From an uncultured Dehalococcoidia bacterium (GTDB lineage Bacteria; Chloroflexota; Dehalococcoidia; Lucifugimonadales; UBA1123), in contig CATOSI010000002.1 of NCBI GenBank assembly GCA_951812505.1, positions 1 to 64,000 of the forward strand: a stretch of DNA of 64,000 nucleotides, written 5' to 3'. Under the pieces are notes generated by a model, which saw only the letters and a list, made by a program, of their open reading frames with translations, was not told the DNA's origin and did no database searches. The translations under genes and the position numbers were made by a program. Positions 35,726 through 44,169 of this stretch are shown in pieces (position 1 is the first letter of the stretch; each line of letters starts with the position of its first letter).

Positions 35726-36186
35726 CGGGAATCCTCACTTAGATGCACCGAACCGCCCTTGACTAGATCATAAAGCCTCGATTCGAACATCCACGCAGGT
35801 TCGAGGAGTTCCTCTTCTCGAAGCGTATCGCCCAAGGCCAGCGTGCCCAGCCAATAGCTGACCACTATGGTGAGCGAAGTGCCAGAGTATTTCCGTATCT
35901 TCTCCGGAGTGAAGACTTCGGTGGTCAGAAGCGGCACGGTCGGAGCTTTGAAATCGGGCATATCCATATCTGGGGAATTCCCGCGCTTCCACAGGTACAT
36001 ATAGTCTCCCATGACTATCATGAAATACGCTGTAGGCGCGACCAGAATTGTCTGGGCCAGGTTGCGCCTGTATTCGGCCAGCCAGTCGTCGTCCTTGTCT
36101 CTCAGTCCATTGACTTCCACCAGCAGCGCGATGTTGCCGTCCGGCCCCCGAACCTCGATGTCCGCTCTGGCTCTGGTTACCACCAT
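35719..36186 (-). CDS. Uncharacterised restriction-endonuclease-like protein
   Basis: 155 residues. RADIEVRGPDGNIALLVEVN has the spacing of a PD-(D/E)xK core (Asp, then ExN instead of ExK), followed by helical DWLAEYRRNL. The remainder (YFMIVMGDYMYLWK) resembles small proteins encoded beside PIN-like genes in Cyanobacteria and Chloroflexota. ATG with GGAGG six bases upstream. It overlaps the PIN-like gene, so the two form a pair. Function not known; the missing core Lys argues against a normal nuclease. Confidence 0.5.
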   Translation of the reverse strand: MVVTRARADIEVRGPDGNIALLVEVNGLRDKDDDWLAEYRRNLAQTILVAPTAYFMIVMGDYMYLWKRGNSPDMDMPDFKAPTVPLLTTEVFTPEKIRKYSGTSLTIVVSYWLGTLALGDTLREEELLEPAWMFESRLYDLVKGGSVHLSEDSRW

Positions 36187-36217
36187 GTCATTCCTCCATC
36201 GGTTTCAGCAAACACGC

Positions 36218-37342
36218 TCACAGACCCACCGCCGACGCCACCGCCTCCATGTGAAACTCGGAGTCGCCGAACATGAGCTCCGCCGCCTTCGACCGACGCG
36301 AGTAGAGCTGCAGATCGTGCTCTTTCGTGAAGCCGACCGCACCGTAACACTGGTGCGCCAGCATACATACGCGGTGGTAGGCGTCCGACACCCATGCCTT
36401 GGCCATAGCCACCTCTCGCTCCGCGGGCAGACCTTCCGCGAGCATCCATGCCGCCTGGTAGGTGGTGTACCTGCAACCCTCCACGTCCGCCGCCATGTCC
36501 GCGACGTGGTGCTGTATCGCCTGGAATGATCCGATAGCCCTTCCGAACTGTATGCGCTGCTTAGCATACGCGACGGTCATATCGAGCGTCTGCTGAGCGC
36601 CGCCCAGCATCTCCGCGCATTTGGCTACCGCGCCCCATGCCAGTGTTCTCTCCAGAGTCTTCCAGCCGCCATTGAATTCACCCAACAGCGCCGACCCTGG
36701 TACATATACGTCATTCAGCATCAACTCGGACTGCTTATCCGAGGCCAGCGTGTCCAGCGGAGTCGCCGTCAGTCCGTCGGTGCTGGACGACATCACAAAC
36801 AGGCTTATGTCCGACTCTCCCTGTCCGGTCCTGGCAGCAACGATTACATAGTCCGACACGTTGGCATTCGGCACGTACAGCTTGGTCCCGTTCAATACGT
36901 AGCCGTCGCCCGACTTCTGCGCTGTCGTCTGCACTCCCTCCGCGTCCCAGCGGCCGCTCGGCTCAGTAAGCGCCAGAGTCACTATCAGCCGCCCGCTGGC
37001 GATGCCGGACAGATACTCTCGCTTCTGATCCTCCGACCCGGCGTCCGCCACCGTCATGCCCGCCATTACGACCGTAGAAAAGTATGGTCCCGGCATGAGG
37101 ACGCGGCCCATCTCCTCCAGTACGACGGCAAGCTCCACGAACCCGAGTCCGGTTCCACCGTACTCCTCAGGCACTACGAGCCCGAGCCAACCCAGTCCGG
37201 CCAGCTTATCCCATATCTGCGGCGTGTATCCGCGCTCGTCCCGCTCCATGTCACGGACGTAAGACGTGGGGCACTCGGTCTCAAGAAACTCTCGCGCGCT
37301 CGTCCTTAGCATCTGCTGGGTCTCGTTCAGTCCGAGGTCCAA
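36218..37342 (-). CDS. Acyl-CoA dehydrogenase family protein
   Basis: FAD enzyme of 374 residues that desaturates acyl-CoA esters, typically in fatty-acid or aromatic degradation. Domains in order: N-terminal helices (about 1-115), beta domain (LALTEPSGRWDAEGVQTTAQ and NGTKLYVPNANVSD), and C-terminal helices with YAKQRIQFGRAIGSFQAIQH and CYGAVGFTKEHDLQLYSRR. TTG start, supported by AGGAGG seven bases upstream. No companion thiolase or CoA ligase nearby, so the substrate is undefined. The catalytic Glu was not assigned. Confidence 0.92.
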   Translation of the reverse strand: MDLGLNETQQMLRTSAREFLETECPTSYVRDMERDERGYTPQIWDKLAGLGWLGLVVPEEYGGTGLGFVELAVVLEEMGRVLMPGPYFSTVVMAGMTVADAGSEDQKREYLSGIASGRLIVTLALTEPSGRWDAEGVQTTAQKSGDGYVLNGTKLYVPNANVSDYVIVAARTGQGESDISLFVMSSSTDGLTATPLDTLASDKQSELMLNDVYVPGSALLGEFNGGWKTLERTLAWGAVAKCAEMLGGAQQTLDMTVAYAKQRIQFGRAIGSFQAIQHHVADMAADVEGCRYTTYQAAWMLAEGLPAEREVAMAKAWVSDAYHRVCMLAHQCYGAVGFTKEHDLQLYSRRSKAAELMFGDSEFHMEAVASAVGL

Positions 37343-37363
37343 TTGTCATCCTCCTAATAACGG

Positions 37364-37391
37364 CACGGGGGCGCCAAAGTGCGCCCCCGTG
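37364..37391 (-). terminator. Hairpin after the Lrp-domain gene
   Basis: Perfect 11-base inverted repeat CACGGGGGCGC / GCGCCCCCGTG with six-base loop, located between the Lrp-domain gene and the acyl-CoA dehydrogenase gene, both leftward. The T-tract is modest (CGTTATT), so termination efficiency is uncertain. Confidence 0.6.
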
Positions 37392-37441
37392 TTACTAAAC
37401 TGTTTTATGGAAGTGTGAGGTTCGGTCTCAGGTCGCGCAAG

Positions 37442-37681
37442 CTACGGCCCGCCCACAACCATGCAGGTTACCGTTCGGACGATACCGGGTACGGTGTGAA
37501 TCTCGCGGGTTACGATCTGTCCGACCGCGTTCAGGTCGTTCGCGCTTACGACCGCGATGATGTCGTAGGGGCCGGTGACCGGATCAACGGTATCCACGCC
37601 GGGCAGAACTCCCAGCGCCGTCGCCACGTCTCCGGACTTGCCGACCGATGTCTCTATCAATACGTATGCTTTGGTGCTCAT
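37442..37681 (-). CDS. Lrp/AsnC ligand-binding (RAM) domain protein
   Basis: 79 residues forming a stand-alone ACT-like domain without a DNA-binding part: AYVLIETSVGKSGDVATAL, PVTGPYDIIAVVSANDLNAV, then VPGIVRTVTCMVVGG. Such proteins oligomerise and bind amino acids, perhaps modulating Lrp regulators encoded elsewhere. GGAGA nine bases before ATG. A hairpin follows. Confidence 0.88.
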   Translation of the reverse strand: MSTKAYVLIETSVGKSGDVATALGVLPGVDTVDPVTGPYDIIAVVSANDLNAVGQIVTREIHTVPGIVRTVTCMVVGGP

Positions 37682-37891
37682 CAGGTACTGTCTCCAACGA
37701 AGCGATATAGGTCTGAATTGAGTTCCTGCATTCTAAGGTCGCGCCTTGCGGGGTGTCAATTCCGGCCAAGTCGCGTTCGAGATCACGCGATTGTCCAATT
37801 GCGCGGTCTGGTTGCCTCTGGGTTCCCACTTTCCACTTCAACGAAGGCAGACTTCGCAATAATCATCCGGGTTCATGATCTCGCAACTACA

Positions 37892-37920
37892 TTGACAAGC
37901 TACCAGTGTTGCGTTACTCT
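37892..37920 (+). promoter_or_regulatory. Putative promoter of the DUF362 gene
   Basis: TTGACA at 37892-37897 and TACTCT at 37915-37920, 17 bases apart, about 60 bases before the start at 37981. The -35 matches the consensus perfectly; the -10 is moderate. It sits at the end of a gap of about 300 bases (37682-37980) in which I see no other feature. Confidence 0.5.
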
Positions 37921-37980
37921 CACCTGACAGACCAAACACTATATTTAGCAAGGGCAAAATATACTCAGGGAGGGAGAGAT

Positions 37981-39399
37981 ATGGCCGATTCCCAAGTTTA
38001 TTGGATGGACGCTCATTCGGAATCCACGGAAACCAGCCTGGTAGCGAAGATGGTTACAGTCTTCAACGCCGCCAAGCTGGACGAAATGATCAAGCCCAAC
38101 GACGTTGTGGCTATCAAGATACACTGCGGCGAGTGGAATAACTCCGCGTACCTTCGCCCGGTCTATGCGCGCGCGCTGGCCGACCGCATCAAGGAACTTG
38201 GCGGCAGGCCGTTCGTGTGCGACACCACCACCTCGACCTATTCGCCATACGGCTCGCGCTCCAGCCAGCTCGACATCCTGCTGACCGCTGAGCGCAACGG
38301 CTACAGCTCGGCCACCTTGGGCTGCCCGTTCGTATGCGCGGACGGCTGGCTCGGCACCGCCGACTTCAGGGTGGATATCCCTGAAGGCTACCTGCTCAAA
38401 GAGGCATACGTGGCAGAGGCGATAGCCGCGGCCGACGTGCTTATCGCGCTGACCCACTTCAAGGGGCACTCGATGGGCGTCATCGGCGGCGCGCTGAAGA
38501 ACCTGGGCATCGGCGCCCAGTCCAAGCGCGGCAAGCTCAACGTCCACATGGGCGGACACCCGAAGTATGGACTCGGAGCCGCCGCGACCTTCCATCCCGA
38601 AGCCTTCAAGGGCAAGGCGAACACGCCGGACTGGGAAATTCTGGAAGACTGCTGCCCATACAACCTGTGGAACATCAATGAAGACGACGAGATCGAATGG
38701 GAGCGCGAGAAGTGCGCCACCTGCCTGGGCTGCTTCGGCGTCATGGGCAGCAGGGGCATTCTCGAGATTCCGCCCGTCAACTTCGACGCGGTTGACATCG
38801 CCATAGCGGACGCCTGCCTCGGTGTCGAGAAGGCGCTCAGGGGCAAGGTCGGCTACATCAACATGGCGATAGACGTTTCGCCGCGCTGCGACTGCGCCAA
38901 CCACGCCGACATCCCCATCGTGCCGCACCTGGGCGTATTCGCGTCCACCGACGCGGTGGCGATTGACATGGCCTGCGTGGATGCCGCCAAGCGCTCCGCC
39001 GGTATGCCCGGCTCCGCCGCCGAACTGATGGAAGCGCACCATCCGGGCGACCGCAAGTTCGAGGCTGCAGCCGCGACGTTCCACTCTCAGAGCGAGGTCA
39101 CCTCGATCAATACCGGTCACGAGATCGGACTCGGAAGCCGCAACTACGAACTGGTGGACGTGGAGCCGGAGCCGGAAGCGAACCACATGTTCCCCTACGA
39201 CCGCAGGCCCAGCCGCCAGCGCTTCATGGAGAACTTCGAGCGCTTCCAGCCGTTCCCGTATGACCGCCACGACGGCAGGGGCTTCGACCGAAACGAAGAG
39301 GTGGATATCGAGAAGGTCAAGCACCACTATGAGGACGAGGTCAACGGCTACTCCATCCTCGAGGAGATCGAAGAACTCGTTCCGGCTGACGACGACTAG
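37981..39399 (+). CDS. DUF362 domain iron-sulfur protein
   Basis: 472 residues from ATG 37981, which has AGGGAGGGAGAG upstream; a longer open frame from 37906 has none. The N-terminal region KPNDVVAIKIHCGEWNN, DTTTSTYSPYGSR and LIALTHFKGHSMGVIGGALK is the DUF362 signature. Cys245, Cys248 and Cys251 (CATCLGC) with a nearby CDCAN suggest a ferredoxin-like [4Fe-4S] site. The role in vivo is unknown; relatives are assigned as uncharacterised ferredoxin-containing proteins. Perfect -35 promoter box and a hairpin terminator flank it, so monocistronic. Confidence 0.88.
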   Translation: MADSQVYWMDAHSESTETSLVAKMVTVFNAAKLDEMIKPNDVVAIKIHCGEWNNSAYLRPVYARALADRIKELGGRPFVCDTTTSTYSPYGSRSSQLDILLTAERNGYSSATLGCPFVCADGWLGTADFRVDIPEGYLLKEAYVAEAIAAADVLIALTHFKGHSMGVIGGALKNLGIGAQSKRGKLNVHMGGHPKYGLGAAATFHPEAFKGKANTPDWEILEDCCPYNLWNINEDDEIEWEREKCATCLGCFGVMGSRGILEIPPVNFDAVDIAIADACLGVEKALRGKVGYINMAIDVSPRCDCANHADIPIVPHLGVFASTDAVAIDMACVDAAKRSAGMPGSAAELMEAHHPGDRKFEAAAATFHSQSEVTSINTGHEIGLGSRNYELVDVEPEPEANHMFPYDRRPSRQRFMENFERFQPFPYDRHDGRGFDRNEEVDIEKVKHHYEDEVNGYSILEEIEELVPADDD

Positions 39400-39431
39400 A
39401 CGCTCCGAAAACCGAATAGGCTACTGAAATC

Positions 39432-39468
39432 AAAGGCGGCGCATTTTCTTGGAAGATGCGCCGCCTTT
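39432..39468 (+). terminator. Terminator after the DUF362 gene
   Basis: 13-base perfect stem AAAGGCGGCGCAT / ATGCGCCGCCTTT with an 11-base loop, 32 bases after the stop. The TTT within the stem and following ATATGTTC make a fair intrinsic terminator. Confidence 0.7.
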
Positions 39469-39581
39469 ATATGTTCATGCGTTGTACTGATGTGATAGAA
39501 CCTGTGTTGGAAATTGGCGCCCGACCAGTCATCGGCGCGTCTCCCTAGCCAAACCCTCTGAAACATAACGAAACCGGACTA

Positions 39582-40838
39582 ATGCCCCCCGACACACAGG
39601 ACAGCCCGTCAATGCCCAACGGCGATTTCATCCGTCGGCTGCCGGCGGAAGTCGCCCGGTGGCAAGCCGACGGCCTGATTTCGGAGGAACAGGCTGCCGC
39701 CATACTTGGGCGTTACCACTCCGATGGAGCGGCCTCCGGCGGCGCGATCAGCAACCGTGTGGCCACAGTCATCGCCGTCATGGGCGCGTCCCTGATCGGC
39801 TTGGGTATCATCGCGTTCATCGCCGCCAATTGGTCAGCCATCCCGGCGCTGGCGAAATTGGCGCTCATGGTGATAGGAACGCCGGCTATCTACATCATCG
39901 GGTGGTTCATGGGCTACAGGTTCGGCTACGCCCGCATCGGCGCCGCGATCATCCTGCTCGGCGCAATCGCCCTTGGCGCGTCCATCCACCTCATCGCGCA
40001 AACCTACCACGTTCCCGTAAATCATCCCAACCTGGTGCCGCTGTGGTTCCTGGGCGTCATTCCTCTGGCGTACATCACCCGTTCGCGGGCGTTGCTGAGT
40101 CTGTCGCTCATCCTGTTCCTGGCTGCGGCGGGCTTCCGCTCGCAGGAATGGCTGTCGCCCCTGGGCGATGAAGAGATCGTATTCACGGTTCCGGCGTTTT
40201 TCACGTTGGGGGCGTTCCTTTTCGCGGCGGGACGGATGCAGGCGCGGTTTGTGGACACGCGCCAATTCGCGCGACTCTGCGACATTTCCGGCCTGCTGGT
40301 GGTCGCTGCCGCGATCTACGTGTTCAGTTTCAACTTCTTTTGGGAAGAGGTAGGAGGGTATGGACCCTCTTTCGCAGAGCTGTCCACGGAATATTGGCTG
40401 ACGGTAGGCATCGCCGGGTTGGCCGCGGCGCTCATGGTCGGCGTCGCAGGTTGGCGTGACGCGGGCCAGCGATCCGGTCAGATCTGGTGGGAGGCCGGCG
40501 CGCTCGCCTCGATGGGACTGACCGCCGCCGCAATGTGGCTGGGCCTGGCGTTCGGCGGCCAATGGCTGTGGTGGGTGTTCAACCTCGTGATGCTGGCCGG
40601 TGTGCTGGCGATGATAGCGGCCGGCTATCGTTGGAACCGGGCCTGGCTCATCAACCTGGCGGTAGCGGTCTTTTCCATTACGCTGTTCACCCGCTACTTT
40701 GAATTCGGGTTTGGTTTGCTGGGCCAGTCCCTCGCGTTCATCGTGGCCGGCGTCATCCTTCTGGCCGGTGGGTTCGGAATGGAGTACCTGCGCAGGCGAT
40801 TGGTCGGACGAATACGACGGGAGGGTGTGGAAGCATGA
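39582..40838 (+). CDS. DUF2157 multi-spanning membrane protein
   Basis: 418 residues. The soluble start (RRLPAEVARWQADGLISEEQ then AAAILGRYH) is the DUF2157 signature; about ten helices follow, beginning ATVIAVMGASLIGLGIIAFI with the AANWSAIP motif. The next gene encodes a GDYXXLXY protein and overlaps by four bases, the standard pairing for this family. Function unknown. A second ATG at 39612 is possible; neither has a good ribosome site. Confidence 0.85.
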   Translation: MPPDTQDSPSMPNGDFIRRLPAEVARWQADGLISEEQAAAILGRYHSDGAASGGAISNRVATVIAVMGASLIGLGIIAFIAANWSAIPALAKLALMVIGTPAIYIIGWFMGYRFGYARIGAAIILLGAIALGASIHLIAQTYHVPVNHPNLVPLWFLGVIPLAYITRSRALLSLSLILFLAAAGFRSQEWLSPLGDEEIVFTVPAFFTLGAFLFAAGRMQARFVDTRQFARLCDISGLLVVAAAIYVFSFNFFWEEVGGYGPSFAELSTEYWLTVGIAGLAAALMVGVAGWRDAGQRSGQIWWEAGALASMGLTAAAMWLGLAFGGQWLWWVFNLVMLAGVLAMIAAGYRWNRAWLINLAVAVFSITLFTRYFEFGFGLLGQSLAFIVAGVILLAGGFGMEYLRRRLVGRIRREGVEA

Positions 40839-41338
40839 GCCGGCGGATGACGATACTGTTCTTTGCCGTGGTGGCCGCCCAGGTTGTCGGTCTTGTCGTG
40901 TTCACCGGCGCGCGGCAGGTTGCGTTGACTCAGGGGCGAGAGGTCACCCTGCAAACAGCACCCGTTGATCCGCGCTCACTGCTGCAGGGTGATTACGCCA
41001 TCTTGGACTACGAAATCGCCCGGTTGCCTGAGAGGATGAGGGACGAGCCCGAGGGCAGCGTGGTTTACATTACGCTTCAGGAGTGTGGCGAGGTTTGGTG
41101 CGCGGATAGGTATTCCTCATGGGAACCCGAGCCGCCCGATGTCTTCATCCGTGGCCGCGTCACCGACCGGAGCCGGCTGGATTTTGGCATCGGCACGTTC
41201 TTCGTTCCCGAAGGAACCGGCCACATCGTCGAACGAGCGGAGGACATAAAGGTGGTGGTGTCGCTGAACGCCTCCGGCAATGCGGTCATCAAGCAGGTTC
41301 TCGTTGACGGCCGGCCCTTCGACCCTGAAGCTCGCTAG
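40835..41338 (+). CDS. GDYXXLXY-domain membrane-anchored protein
   Basis: 167 residues: one N-terminal helix (ILFFAVVAAQVVGLVVFTGA) and an extracytoplasmic domain with the family signature LLQGDYAILDYEI near residue 50. The start ATGA overlaps the DUF2157 gene stop, so both products are made together and likely interact. No biochemical role is established. Confidence 0.85.
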   Translation: MSRRMTILFFAVVAAQVVGLVVFTGARQVALTQGREVTLQTAPVDPRSLLQGDYAILDYEIARLPERMRDEPEGSVVYITLQECGEVWCADRYSSWEPEPPDVFIRGRVTDRSRLDFGIGTFFVPEGTGHIVERAEDIKVVVSLNASGNAVIKQVLVDGRPFDPEAR

Positions 41339-41723
41339 AATCTGCGCGCGACAGGAGAATCAAGACGGGCGGCAGCAGTTAGCGCGCTCGGCAATCCAGG
41401 GGCTGGGGGTGATACACGCTTGTATATAGCTCGTCCAAGTTTCCCTTTCCGCTATACAATAATGCCCATGATGCGCTACAATACACCCACCGAAACCGAT
41501 GACTGACTACTAAGAACTGAAGACTTATAACTATAAACGGGAGATTATGTAAATGAAAATCGAGGGCCAGAAAAAATTTCCCTGTAGCTAAACTCAGGCG
41601 ATCTCAGGTGAATAACAGGTGTTCCGAACGCCTGTGACGTCACCAGTTGCCCACCAGAAGCCACCTGTTGTGTTATAGATCAGGGTATATGAATCCACCC
41701 ATTCCCAAGCGAGGTACTGAGCA
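41339..41723. other. 385-bp intergenic region before the queuosine-type transporter
   Basis: The first 230 bases are AT-rich with promoter-like pieces (TATACAAT near 41453) but no ORF. CAGG/CCTG copy 3 occupies 41571-41690, ending about 30 bases before the gene. Confidence 0.5.
41571..41690 (+). repeat. Phased CAGG/CCTG intergenic block, copy 3
   Basis: CAGG at 41595, 41605 and 41616; CCTG at 41631 and 41664 with degenerate CCAG at 41643 and 41654. Offsets 0, 10, 21, 36, 48, 59, 69 equal those of copy 1 exactly, and the core from 41611 to 41648 differs from copy 1 at only a few bases. Flanks ATTTCCCTGTAGCTAAA and TATAGATCAGGGTATAT agree too. It precedes a rightward gene, as copy 1 does. Confidence 0.75.
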
Positions 41724-42422
41724 TTGATTCTCACCGCCCTGGCCATGGCCTTCATCACCACGCTGGTCGTCGCCAACATTATCGCGATAAAGCTATTTTC
41801 TTTCAGCGTCCCCATAATCCCCGACGACTGGCTCATAGATAACGTATGGGTGCTGCCCGTAAGCTCGTTCACTTATCCCATTACCTTCCTCATAACCGAC
41901 ACCCTCTCCGAACTCTACGGACGCAGGACCACCACCCGCATTGTCTGGATCGGCTTCGGATGCAGCATCCTGATGCTCGCCATGATCTACTTCGGGAAGA
42001 TAATTCCGGGCGCGGACTTCTGGGTAGCGGACGGCGGACAGGACCATTACGACTTCATTCTGGGAAGTGTGCCGCGCATCGTGGCTGGGTCCATGGTCGC
42101 GTACCTCATAAGCCAGAACTTCGATGTGTTCGCGTTCCACTTCTGGAAGGAGAGGACCGACGGACGCCACCTCTGGTTCAGAAACAACGCCTCCACTATG
42201 TTGTCCCAGGGCATAGACACCGCTCTATTCATCACAATCGCGTTCGCCGGAACCGTGCCTGGCAACGTGCTTGCGACGATGCTCATCGGCCAGTACCTCG
42301 TAAAGGTCTGCCTGGCCGCGCTGGACACGCCTGTCGTGTACGCCCTGATCGCCGTAATTCGCAGATACGCGGGCGACGATCCCGAACTGGGACGCGCCGA
42401 GCCAGGATTGACGCAAGCCTGA
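41724..42422 (+). CDS. Queuosine precursor transporter (VUT/YhhQ family)
   Basis: 232 residues, about six to seven helices. It begins ILTALAMAFITTLVVANIIA with IKLFSF, the VUT family opening; FTYPITFLITDTLSELYGRR is the most conserved motif. Relatives import 7-cyano-7-deazaguanine or related queuosine precursors. TTG start (an in-frame TGA lies six bases upstream, so no longer version is possible). It sits directly downstream of CAGG/CCTG copy 3. Confidence 0.88.
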   Translation: MILTALAMAFITTLVVANIIAIKLFSFSVPIIPDDWLIDNVWVLPVSSFTYPITFLITDTLSELYGRRTTTRIVWIGFGCSILMLAMIYFGKIIPGADFWVADGGQDHYDFILGSVPRIVAGSMVAYLISQNFDVFAFHFWKERTDGRHLWFRNNASTMLSQGIDTALFITIAFAGTVPGNVLATMLIGQYLVKVCLAALDTPVVYALIAVIRRYAGDDPELGRAEPGLTQA

Positions 42423-42469
42423 ATCGGCGTCAAAATATAGTTGCAAAATAAACTCAAGGAGTAGCACAA

Positions 42470-42793
42470 ATGCCACAGTCAGGACAGGAGATGCTCGACC
42501 AGAGTATAGCGACCTGCGAGCGGATAGCGGACGGACTCGGATCGCAAGACTCCGCATGGGAGACGTCGGTAGTCGAGATTGTCGAGAAGTTCGATGAAAT
42601 CAGTGGCACGTTCTTCTTCAAGACGATGCCCTCGATACCCTCTACCCGCACCGCCATGCGCGAAGCCGAGGCGCTGCTCGGCCTGAAGGAGCAGGGCAAC
42701 TGGGACGACTTCGGACCACAGCTCACCAAGCTCATAGCGAGCGCACAAGACGTCATTGAGAAGGCCGGAATGAAAGGGACGACACTTACATGA
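42470..42793 (+). CDS. Hypothetical protein, 107 residues
   Basis: Helical, mildly acidic protein without membrane segment or known motif (EMLDQSIATCERIADGLGSQ at the start). AAGGAG precedes the ATG, and the ATG of the epimerase gene overlaps its stop (ATGA), so translation is coupled. It may be a small partner of that enzyme. Family not recognised. Confidence 0.75.
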   Translation: MPQSGQEMLDQSIATCERIADGLGSQDSAWETSVVEIVEKFDEISGTFFFKTMPSIPSTRTAMREAEALLGLKEQGNWDDFGPQLTKLIASAQDVIEKAGMKGTTLT

Positions 42794-43668
42794 GCGGTCC
42801 CGTACTCATCACCGGCGGCGCGGGCAGCGTAGGCCGCCAACTTGTCGAGATGTTCGCCGAGGCCAGCAGAGCGATTCGTATATTCGACCTGCCCATGATG
42901 GACTTCTCCGGACTGGAAGACAGGGACGGCATCGAGATCGTGCGAGGCGACATCACCGACGCCGACGGAGTGCATAAGGCCGTCGAGGGCGCAGATGCCG
43001 TTCTGCACCTGGCCGCGATTCTCCCGCCGAACAGCGAGCGCAACAGGGACGTCACCTTCAACGTGAACGTAGGCGGCACGCAGAACATCATTACCGCGAT
43101 GGAGCGGTCGGATCCCGACGCGCGGCTCGTGTTCACGTCGTCCATCAGTACCTACGGCGACACGAGCGCTGAAGAGCCGCCCGTAACGACCGCCCACCCA
43201 CAGAGCGCGATAGATATATACGCCGACAGCAAGATAGAGGGCGAGAAGCTGATCCGGGAGTCCTCCCTGAACAACACGATCTCCCTCAGGATAGCGGGCA
43301 TAGCGGTTCCCGCCTTCCTGGAACCGCCTGACCCATGGCCGTTCATGGAGAACCAGAGAGTGGAGATGGTACACCGCGACGACGTGGCGGACGCGCTGTT
43401 CGCGTCTGCAGACGCGGCAGGCGAGGGACGCAGGGTGTTCAACATCGGCGGCGGTCCGACGTGGCAGCTACACGGATGCGACTACGTGAAGGACTTCTTC
43501 GACGTGATGGGAGCGCCCGTGGAAATGGCGACTTACCGCGATACTCCCGGCTGGATGGACTGGTACGACACCGCGGAGTCGCAGAAAGTTCTCGGCTACC
43601 AGAACCGAAGCTACCAGCACTACATCGGCGAGATGCAGGCGATCATCCAGGCGATGATGGAGGAATGA
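42790..43668 (+). CDS. NAD-dependent epimerase/dehydratase family protein
   Basis: Extended short-chain dehydrogenase of 292 residues. Rossmann Gly motif ITGGAGSVGRQLVEMF (about 6-21), Ser in VFTSSISTYGDT, and catalytic YxxxK in IYADSKIEGEKL. The usual sugar-nucleotide epimerase signatures fit, but the Trp-rich C-terminus differs and substrate cannot be inferred. Operon with the small gene at 42470; the downstream gene begins 10 bases after. Confidence 0.88.
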   Translation: MSGPVLITGGAGSVGRQLVEMFAEASRAIRIFDLPMMDFSGLEDRDGIEIVRGDITDADGVHKAVEGADAVLHLAAILPPNSERNRDVTFNVNVGGTQNIITAMERSDPDARLVFTSSISTYGDTSAEEPPVTTAHPQSAIDIYADSKIEGEKLIRESSLNNTISLRIAGIAVPAFLEPPDPWPFMENQRVEMVHRDDVADALFASADAAGEGRRVFNIGGGPTWQLHGCDYVKDFFDVMGAPVEMATYRDTPGWMDWYDTAESQKVLGYQNRSYQHYIGEMQAIIQAMMEE

Positions 43669-43678
43669 GACAACTAGA

Positions 43679-44116
43679 TTGACAACCCAAACTGAAAGTC
43701 ATATGAGCATAGGTCGGAGGCTGATGCTCCACGCCGACGATCAGTTCAACGCGGGCGACTTTCTTCAGGCATCGGAGAAGGCGTGGGGAGCAGCAGCGCA
43801 GTTTCTGAAGGCACACGCCACGAGTCGTGGATTGCCTCACTCCGGTCACTACCATCTGAGGCAGGTCGCCAACCTTCTGGTAAGAGAAACCGGCGCTGGC
43901 CGGATAGGAGAGTTATTCGCGATATGCGAGAGCGTGCACGCTAACTACTATGAAGCGTGGATGAGCGCGGATGAGCTAGAGCAAAGATTGGCAAATGTCA
44001 GAGAGCTGATTACGCTGCTGGAAGAGACTCCTATGCCTTCTCCTTCAGAATCATCGGATAGCCAATCGAACCACAGAGAAAGACAGTTCTTTGTAACACG
44101 CGACGGAAGCATATAG
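43679..44116 (+). CDS. PaREP1-like helical protein
   Basis: 145 residues (137 if ATG 43703 is used instead of TTG 43679). RRLMLHADDQFNAGDFLQAS followed by EKAWGAAAQFLKAHATSRG matches PaREP1/HEPN-like small proteins common in archaea and Chloroflexi. No R-x4-6-H motif is obvious, so RNase activity is doubtful. The N-terminus TTQTE is shared with the next gene (MTTQTE), hinting at a short duplicated 5' segment. Confidence 0.6.
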   Translation: MTTQTESHMSIGRRLMLHADDQFNAGDFLQASEKAWGAAAQFLKAHATSRGLPHSGHYHLRQVANLLVRETGAGRIGELFAICESVHANYYEAWMSADELEQRLANVRELITLLEETPMPSPSESSDSQSNHRERQFFVTRDGSI

Positions 44117-44145
44117 CGCGTGTATGTAAACAGGCTGAAATAGCG

Positions 44146-44151
44146 TATAAT
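44146..44151 (+). promoter_or_regulatory. -10 box before larE
   Basis: A perfect TATAAT at 44146-44151, 18 bases before the larE ATG. No convincing -35 box was found, so the assignment is tentative. Confidence 0.35.
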
Positions 44152-44169
44152 GTCCTCGGAGACAGTGCA

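Noticed and set aside
37945..39327. 460-residue minus-strand frame over the DUF362 gene
   Set aside because: Mirror of a conserved iron-sulfur protein gene; no motifs of its own.
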